This document shows positions 59,565 through 64,000 of a stretch of 64,000 nt of DNA, piece after piece. Below the pieces are notes generated by a model. The model had not been told where the DNA came from. It was given only the letters and a program-made list of their open reading frames with translations, and did not search any database. A program made the translations under genes and the position numbers. The DNA lies in the NCBI RefSeq assembly GCF_002266465.3, contig NZ_CP029427.2:3722501-3786500 (forward strand), written 5' to 3'. Origin of the DNA: Bradyrhizobium symbiodeficiens (GTDB taxonomy: Bacteria > Pseudomonadota > Alphaproteobacteria > Rhizobiales > Xanthobacteraceae). Position 1 is the first letter of the stretch. Each line of letters begins with the position of its first letter.

Positions 59565-60031
59565 TGGTCACCTGCCCGGGGAAAGCCCGACCGGCAGCCC
59601 CCGGACGGATCAACTGGCGGAAGGGGTGTCCTGTCAACGCCCTTGATGTTGTGATCCTTTTCACCGTCTTCTGCGGATAATCTACGGTCCACACTACGGA
59701 GAACTGGTCCCCCTGCAGCCGTAGCTTAGGTAACCCGATCCTCCCGGATCCAGCCAAGCCGTGGAATGTGCCATTCGAGGTAAGCCTTCATCCGCGCAAT
59801 CGACTTGAACTCGCTGCACTAACTGGCCGCGCGCCTTGGGCGACCCTGGGTGCATCCTTCGCGCCTCGTTCAACGATCCCGCGGATAGGGTCGACATGCT
59901 TGGACGCGAGGCATCCCAGCGGGCTTGAAAAAAGAAATAAGCGTTACCCGCGCGAAGGTTCGCCTAGGTAGTTTTCCGATTTAGATGCCGTTCCGGTGCG
60001 CTCGCTCCCGTTCCTCGTTCCCGCCCAAACA
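59565..60031. other. Intergenic region between DUF2786 and secretion operon
   Basis: 467 bases without a supported gene. Composition changes several times. A short frame on the minus strand (reading MKAYLEWHIPRLGW near 59720-59790) is bounded by stops on both sides and is too short to judge; it may be a remnant. It must contain the promoter of the DUF2786 gene. No transposon ends or att-like repeats recognised. Confidence 0.4.
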
Positions 60032-61375
60032 TCAGCGCTCCCGGAAAGCGCGATTCATCTGGTCAGTGAAGGGCTTCACCAAATAGGAGGCCGCCGTCCT
60101 TTCCTGGGTCGAAACAAACACCTCTGCCGGCATGCCCGGAACCAGCTTAAGACCATGAAGTTTGGCAATCGCATCCTCGGTGGGGAGCAGATTGACGAAT
60201 GCAATGTAGTATTCCTGCCCATTTGTGGGATCGCGCGCCGAAGCGGGAGAAAGCATCACGACAGATCCCTTCATCTCCGGCGTTGTGTTGCGGTTGAACG
60301 CACTGAGGCGAATGCGGGCGGACTGCCCTTCCCTCACCTGGTCAATGTCGGCCGGTGATATCCTGATCTCGAATTTGAGTTCTGCATTCTGGGGGACGAT
60401 TGTCGCGATCTTCGCGGCTGGCGTGATAACGCCGCCGACCGTATGAACAAAAAGCTCATTGACGTATCCCGAGACCGGAGACCGGATTTCGGTGCGCGAG
60501 AGACGATCCTCGATCGCCAACTTTCGTTCGCTTAGCTCGGAGATGCGGGCGTCTACGGTCCGCAGGTCGCGTTGCGCCTCCGTGCTGGCGTTTTGATCGA
60601 CAGCGATGATCTGGACCCTGATTTCGCTGGCGCGGACCTTGGCCCGGGCAATACCGGCGGCAATTTCGCCGCGTTCTCCCAGTATTCGCGCCCAGTCGCG
60701 ATGTGCCGAATAGACCCGGGTATACTCAACGATCTTCTTCTCGAACAGCGCGTCCAGCTTGTCGCGCTCGGCACCAACCAATTTGATCTCGTGTTCTTTG
60801 GCAGCAAGCCTCGCTTCCATTCCCCTGATCTCCTCCAGGGTTTGGCTGACGCTGAGCTCGAGCTGCTCCTTCTGGCTATCTCTCCCCAACTTGTTGCCGG
60901 CGAACAGTCGGCTTTCACCTTTCATCACCACGTGCGAGGCAGTCGAAATGCGCCCGAGGTCGGCTGGAAACTCGATCGAAGCCAGATTGTCGCGCTCCGC
61001 GATCAGACGCGCCTGACGACCCAGGGCTTCGCCCAACTGCGACCTGACGATGAGGAGCTCCGCCTTGATTTGCACGTCGTCCAGCGTCGCCAGGATCTGT
61101 CCTTCACGGACGAAATCACCCTGGCGAATCGACAGCGTTTTCACGATGCCACCGTCCCGATGCTGAACCTCCTTCAGGTTTTCGTCGACTTTGACGGTGC
61201 CGCCGGCGACGATGGCCCCCTCCAGCTTGGCTATCGCCGCCCATCCGCCACAACCGATCACCAATACAACCACAAGGGCAAGTCCGCCGACGATCCTTGG
61301 CCAAAGCCGGAACGATCTCTCGACGCTGCCGGTATTGTGCGGCACAGCAAGTTCTCTCGGGTCGGTATGTTTCAT
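60032..61375 (-). CDS. Type I secretion membrane fusion protein, HlyD family
   Basis: Periplasmic adaptor joining the inner-membrane ABC exporter to an outer-membrane TolC-like channel. 447 residues from ATG 61375 (AGAGG upstream). One N-terminal membrane helix (IVGGLALVVVLVIGCGGWAA), lipoyl half-motifs (GGTVKVDENLKEVQHRDGG, IRQGDFVREGQILATLD), long coiled coil (about 120-270), then IRSPVSGYVNELFVHTVGGV and the beta-barrel (ELKFEIRISPADIDQVREGQ). PrsE/HlyD-like. Third gene of the operon. Confidence 0.94.
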   Translation of the reverse strand: MKHTDPRELAVPHNTGSVERSFRLWPRIVGGLALVVVLVIGCGGWAAIAKLEGAIVAGGTVKVDENLKEVQHRDGGIVKTLSIRQGDFVREGQILATLDDVQIKAELLIVRSQLGEALGRQARLIAERDNLASIEFPADLGRISTASHVVMKGESRLFAGNKLGRDSQKEQLELSVSQTLEEIRGMEARLAAKEHEIKLVGAERDKLDALFEKKIVEYTRVYSAHRDWARILGERGEIAAGIARAKVRASEIRVQIIAVDQNASTEAQRDLRTVDARISELSERKLAIEDRLSRTEIRSPVSGYVNELFVHTVGGVITPAAKIATIVPQNAELKFEIRISPADIDQVREGQSARIRLSAFNRNTTPEMKGSVVMLSPASARDPTNGQEYYIAFVNLLPTEDAIAKLHGLKLVPGMPAEVFVSTQERTAASYLVKPFTDQMNRAFRER

Positions 61376-61388
61376 GGACCTCTTTCCC

Positions 61389-63389
61389 TCAGCTGACCGC
61401 GACGGTGAACTGAAGTTGATGGTGCCCCTCGACCTGGATCGTGAAGAACTCGTCCGTGTCAGGTCGATCACGCACATCCACCAACGTCATCTTGTTGCTG
61501 TCTGCCTCTTCAAATCGGAAGCGCACCGGTCTCTGGTCTCCAGTTGTCGAAAGATAGACGTCGTCGAACATATCGGAGATCGTTTCGTCGAGATCATCCT
61601 CTCGGAGGACACTGATCTCGTAGGTCGCAGCTACTATTCGATCACCGACGGTGAAGTCAGTGATCTTGCGGATCGTCATCGCCTGGTCATCTTCGCCCGT
61701 TCTCTTGAATTCGAATGTGTCGTCGCCATTACCCCCGGTCATCGAAATGGAGTTCGATCCAGCGACAATATGATCATCGCCGGATCCGGTAATGATCTTC
61801 TCGAAGGCGGCAATCAAATCGTGTCCCACATCGAGACCGTCGGCAGTGCCTCCCGCGACGTCGACCGTAACGCTTAAGGTTGCGGTCGAATAATCGAGCG
61901 TGTCCTCTCCGGTTCCACCGTCGTAGGTATCATTAGCCGCGTCAGCCGCGACTAGAAAATGGTCATCTCCGGCATCGCCCTGCGCCCTGTCGCTACCCAG
62001 ACCATCCGCCAGCATGTCGTTGCCGGCGCCACCGAACAGAGAATCATCGCCGCCAGCCGCGATGATCACGTCATCGCCGACACCACCGGCGAGGCTGTCA
62101 TTGCCACTTCCGCCATCGAGCGTGTCGTTGCCTGCATCGCCCTGAATGATATCGTCGCCAGCGCCACCGATCAGGATGTCCGCACCGCCCCCGCCTGAAA
62201 TGACGTCGTCTCCATCTTCGCCCATGATGGTGTCGTCGCCGTCCTCGCCATGCAGACTGTCGTACCCGGCACCTCCGAACACCAGATCGTTTCCCGCGCC
62301 CGCGAACACCAGGTCGTTGCCTTCCCCCGCATAGACGATGTCGTTGCCGCTCCCGGCGACGATGTGGTCGTCGCCCAACCCAGCGACAATCGTATCGTTG
62401 CCCTGGCGGGCGTCGATGTTGTCGTCGCCATCTCGACCGTCGATCCGATCGGCGCACTGCGTGCCGAGAACGTTGTCGTCGGCAGCCGTCCCGATGATCG
62501 GCGGCGCCTCGATGACGCTAAAGTAAGCGGTCTGCACGACAGATGCGAATCCATCGGTAATGGTATAGGTCAGCGTCACTTCGCCGAGCATTCCCTCATC
62601 GCGGGCGAACACCCAGCTTCCGTCCTGCGCCTGCGTGATAGCGCCGGAACTTGCCGAGAGATTAACGATCCTCATAGTGTCGCCGTCCGGATCGTTGGCG
62701 CCGCTTAGCAAGGCCAGGAGCGAGATCGTCAAAGCCTCACAGCCGATCACATTGCGCAGATGCACCGGTCCGCTGATCCGGGGCGCGCGATTGCGATGGG
62801 GATCGATATCGAGGTCTGGGTCGGGAGTGGGATCGAAGGGGTTAGGCCCCCGCGGCTTGTCGTTACCGCCTCCGCCGCCACCACCGCCACCCGAAGCACC
62901 TGCTCCATCAACAGACGCGGATTGCGGACGATTATCATTGGTTGCCCGAATTGGATCTCCCAAGGGACCAGTGTCGACCCGAACCTGGACGGGACGCTCT
63001 AGTCCGTTGAAGTCAAGTGCCGGCGAATCATTGGCCAGGAACTCGCTGATCCCTTGCGGCAGTACGATCCGGATCGGCACGACATTGTCGGACGACTTGC
63101 CGGCATGCTCGACCTTGTCTGTGGTCGCATCTTCTGCGTCTGCGACGCTCGCTTCTTCTGCTGGCCCATCGCTCTCGTCTTTGGCACCGTCATCCCTGTC
63201 GTTCTGCCGGTCTTCGTGCGCTTCCACTGTCGTCGGAAGGAAGGTCTTCAGGTACGTCGCAAACGCAGTCAGAAGCAGCAAGAAAGCGATCGGCAAGATC
63301 CCTTTCTTCTCCGGCTCCTTCTCGACGTAGTCCTCTTTCCTTGATTGCGATGGCGGCGCCTTCGGTTTCAGCGCCTGAACTGTAATCAT
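61389..63389 (-). CDS. RTX (hemolysin-type calcium-binding) protein, probable type I secretion substrate
   Basis: 666 residues. Lys/Glu-rich start, a hydrophobic segment at about 30-50 (ILPIAFLLLLTAFATYLKTF), an acidic stretch, a run of nine glycines, a cadherin/Ig-like domain (about 205-305), 18 consecutive GGxGxDxUx-type nonapeptides (about 310-475), and a C-terminal domain that ends FTVAVS. RTX repeats bind Ca2+ and fold after secretion; the C-terminal region is expected to hold the type I signal. An N-terminal membrane helix is unusual for such substrates. ATG overlaps the ABC ATPase stop (ATGA). Role unknown: adhesin-like or surface-retained protein is possible. Confidence 0.93.
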   Translation of the reverse strand: MITVQALKPKAPPSQSRKEDYVEKEPEKKGILPIAFLLLLTAFATYLKTFLPTTVEAHEDRQNDRDDGAKDESDGPAEEASVADAEDATTDKVEHAGKSSDNVVPIRIVLPQGISEFLANDSPALDFNGLERPVQVRVDTGPLGDPIRATNDNRPQSASVDGAGASGGGGGGGGGNDKPRGPNPFDPTPDPDLDIDPHRNRAPRISGPVHLRNVIGCEALTISLLALLSGANDPDGDTMRIVNLSASSGAITQAQDGSWVFARDEGMLGEVTLTYTITDGFASVVQTAYFSVIEAPPIIGTAADDNVLGTQCADRIDGRDGDDNIDARQGNDTIVAGLGDDHIVAGSGNDIVYAGEGNDLVFAGAGNDLVFGGAGYDSLHGEDGDDTIMGEDGDDVISGGGGADILIGGAGDDIIQGDAGNDTLDGGSGNDSLAGGVGDDVIIAAGGDDSLFGGAGNDMLADGLGSDRAQGDAGDDHFLVAADAANDTYDGGTGEDTLDYSTATLSVTVDVAGGTADGLDVGHDLIAAFEKIITGSGDDHIVAGSNSISMTGGNGDDTFEFKRTGEDDQAMTIRKITDFTVGDRIVAATYEISVLREDDLDETISDMFDDVYLSTTGDQRPVRFRFEEADSNKMTLVDVRDRPDTDEFFTIQVEGHHQLQFTVAVS
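61990..62460 (-). repeat. Tandem 27-base repeats encoding RTX nonapeptides
   Basis: The 18 calcium-binding nonapeptides of the RTX gene give a diverged 27-base tandem array at the DNA level. No separate genetic element is implied. Confidence 0.8.
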
Positions 63390-64000
63390 GCTGGCCTCCT
63401 CACTTGCGCTTGGAGTTCTTCGGTTGCAGGTCTTGCTGGCAGACCTGGTGTCATGATGTCGTTCTTCTTGCCGAACGCCGTCATGCGGCCGTTCTGGACG
63501 ATGGCAACCATATCCACGGCCACGAGCGCACTGGGCCGATGGGCGATTACGATCGTGATGCCCCCCCGGCCTCTGATGCCTTCGATCGCCCTGGTCAGGG
63601 CCGCCTCGCCCTCGCCGTCAAGATTCGAATTGGGCTCGTCCATGATCACAACGAAAGGGTTGCCATAGAGCGCCCGCGCCAACGCCACGCGCTGGCGTTG
63701 ACCGGCGGACAATGCCGCACCCTGGGGGCCAAGCTGCGTCCGATACCCTTCCGGCATCTTCACGATCATCTCGTGAACGCCGGCCGCCCTGGCCGCCTCG
63801 ACCACTTTTTGATAGTCCGGCTCCGGCTCGAAGCGGCAGATGTTCTCTTCAATCGTCGCATCCATCAGGCTGATTTCTTGAGGGAGGTAGCCGACGTGAC
63901 GACCGATATCGTCCTCGCGCCATTGGCCGAGATCGGCGCCGTCCAGGCGAACACTGCCGCGCAGCAGCGGCCAGATGCCGGTAAGGGCGCGCACCATGGT
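63386..64000 (-). CDS. Type I secretion ABC transporter, C-terminal ATPase part
   Basis: Runs off the right edge; about 204 codons of the C-terminus are visible. ATPase features: RGSVRLDGADLGQW, Q-loop YLPQEISLMDATIEENI, signature LSAGQRQRVALARAL, Walker B FVVIMDEPNSNLDGEGE, and H-loop VIAHRPSAL. The PNSNLD variant is typical of PrsD/AprD-type protein exporters. Its stop overlaps the RTX start, giving the order ABC-RTX-HlyD; the outer-membrane channel is not in view. Confidence 0.93.
   Translation of the reverse strand, partial: TMVRALTGIWPLLRGSVRLDGADLGQWREDDIGRHVGYLPQEISLMDATIEENICRFEPEPDYQKVVEAARAAGVHEMIVKMPEGYRTQLGPQGAALSAGQRQRVALARALYGNPFVVIMDEPNSNLDGEGEAALTRAIEGIRGRGGITIVIAHRPSALVAVDMVAIVQNGRMTAFGKKNDIMTPGLPARPATEELQAQVRRPA

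Noticed and set aside
59720..59800. Short minus-strand frame resembling a protein remnant
   Set aside because: Bounded by stops on both sides within about 30 codons, no recognisable family.
61990..62460. CRISPR-like tandem repetition
   Set aside because: The period is 27 bases and in frame; it encodes RTX nonapeptides and has no spacers.

Overview
The window looks like chromosomal DNA of a slow-growing rhizobial alphaproteobacterium, most likely Bradyrhizobium or a close relative. Evidence: high G+C with strong third-position G/C; the block ispDF / dusB-ntrB-ntrC-ntrY-ntrX-hfq-hflX; a DUF1476 protein, a BA14K-type protein and many small secreted proteins typical of Nitrobacteraceae; and GGAAC-N16/17-CGTT promoters recognised by the alphaproteobacterial general-stress sigma factor EcfG. 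No rRNA, tRNA, IS element, prophage or CRISPR array was found.

Layout. 0-12 kb: 5' end of ispDF, then the nitrogen two-component block dusB-ntrBC-ntrYX, then hfq-hflX (hflX frameshifted), mazG and queC. A candidate NtrC site lies just downstream of a predicted dusB promoter, in a position suited to autorepression. 12-19 kb: a catabolic group, with a cobalt-type nitrile hydratase operon (alpha-beta-activator), a frameshifted enoyl-CoA hydratase, an AraC regulator, a NylB-like serine hydrolase and a copper amine oxidase; together these could take nitriles, amides and amines apart. 19-26 kb: TonB-dependent siderophore receptor with a PepSY membrane partner (FegAB-like), a secreted unknown, and a YddA/BclA-class ABC exporter.

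26-32 kb: an accessory stretch, visibly richer in A/T, of short genes: Crp/Fnr regulator, HisKA_2 kinase, an EcfG-promoted 57-residue protein, LTXXQ-type periplasmic protein, CsbD, several Gly/Tyr-rich exported proteins, BA14K protein and a transglutaminase-like protease. 32-40 kb: two TRAP carboxylate transporters of different architecture (P + fused QM; Q-M-P) facing each other across an acyl-CoA synthetase gene and a strong bidirectional hairpin.

40-52 kb: a conserved replication/cell-wall/translation block on the minus strand, rlpA, dac, tmk, holB, metG, tatD, MBL hydrolase, interrupted by an oppositely oriented epoxide hydrolase and by a hybrid histidine kinase. MetG carries an unusual Lys/Ala-rich, histone-H1-like N-terminal extension. 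52-60 kb: tiny membrane proteins, UPF0114 and DUF1476 proteins, then a stress-type group (endonuclease/phosphatase protein, phospholipase-D/VTT fusion, small proteins) with two exact and one near-exact EcfG promoters. 60-64 kb: a type I secretion operon (ABC ATPase, RTX protein, HlyD adaptor) running off the right edge.

Two otherwise intact genes, hflX and the enoyl-CoA hydratase gene, each carry a single-base C-run indel; assembly error is as likely as real inactivation.
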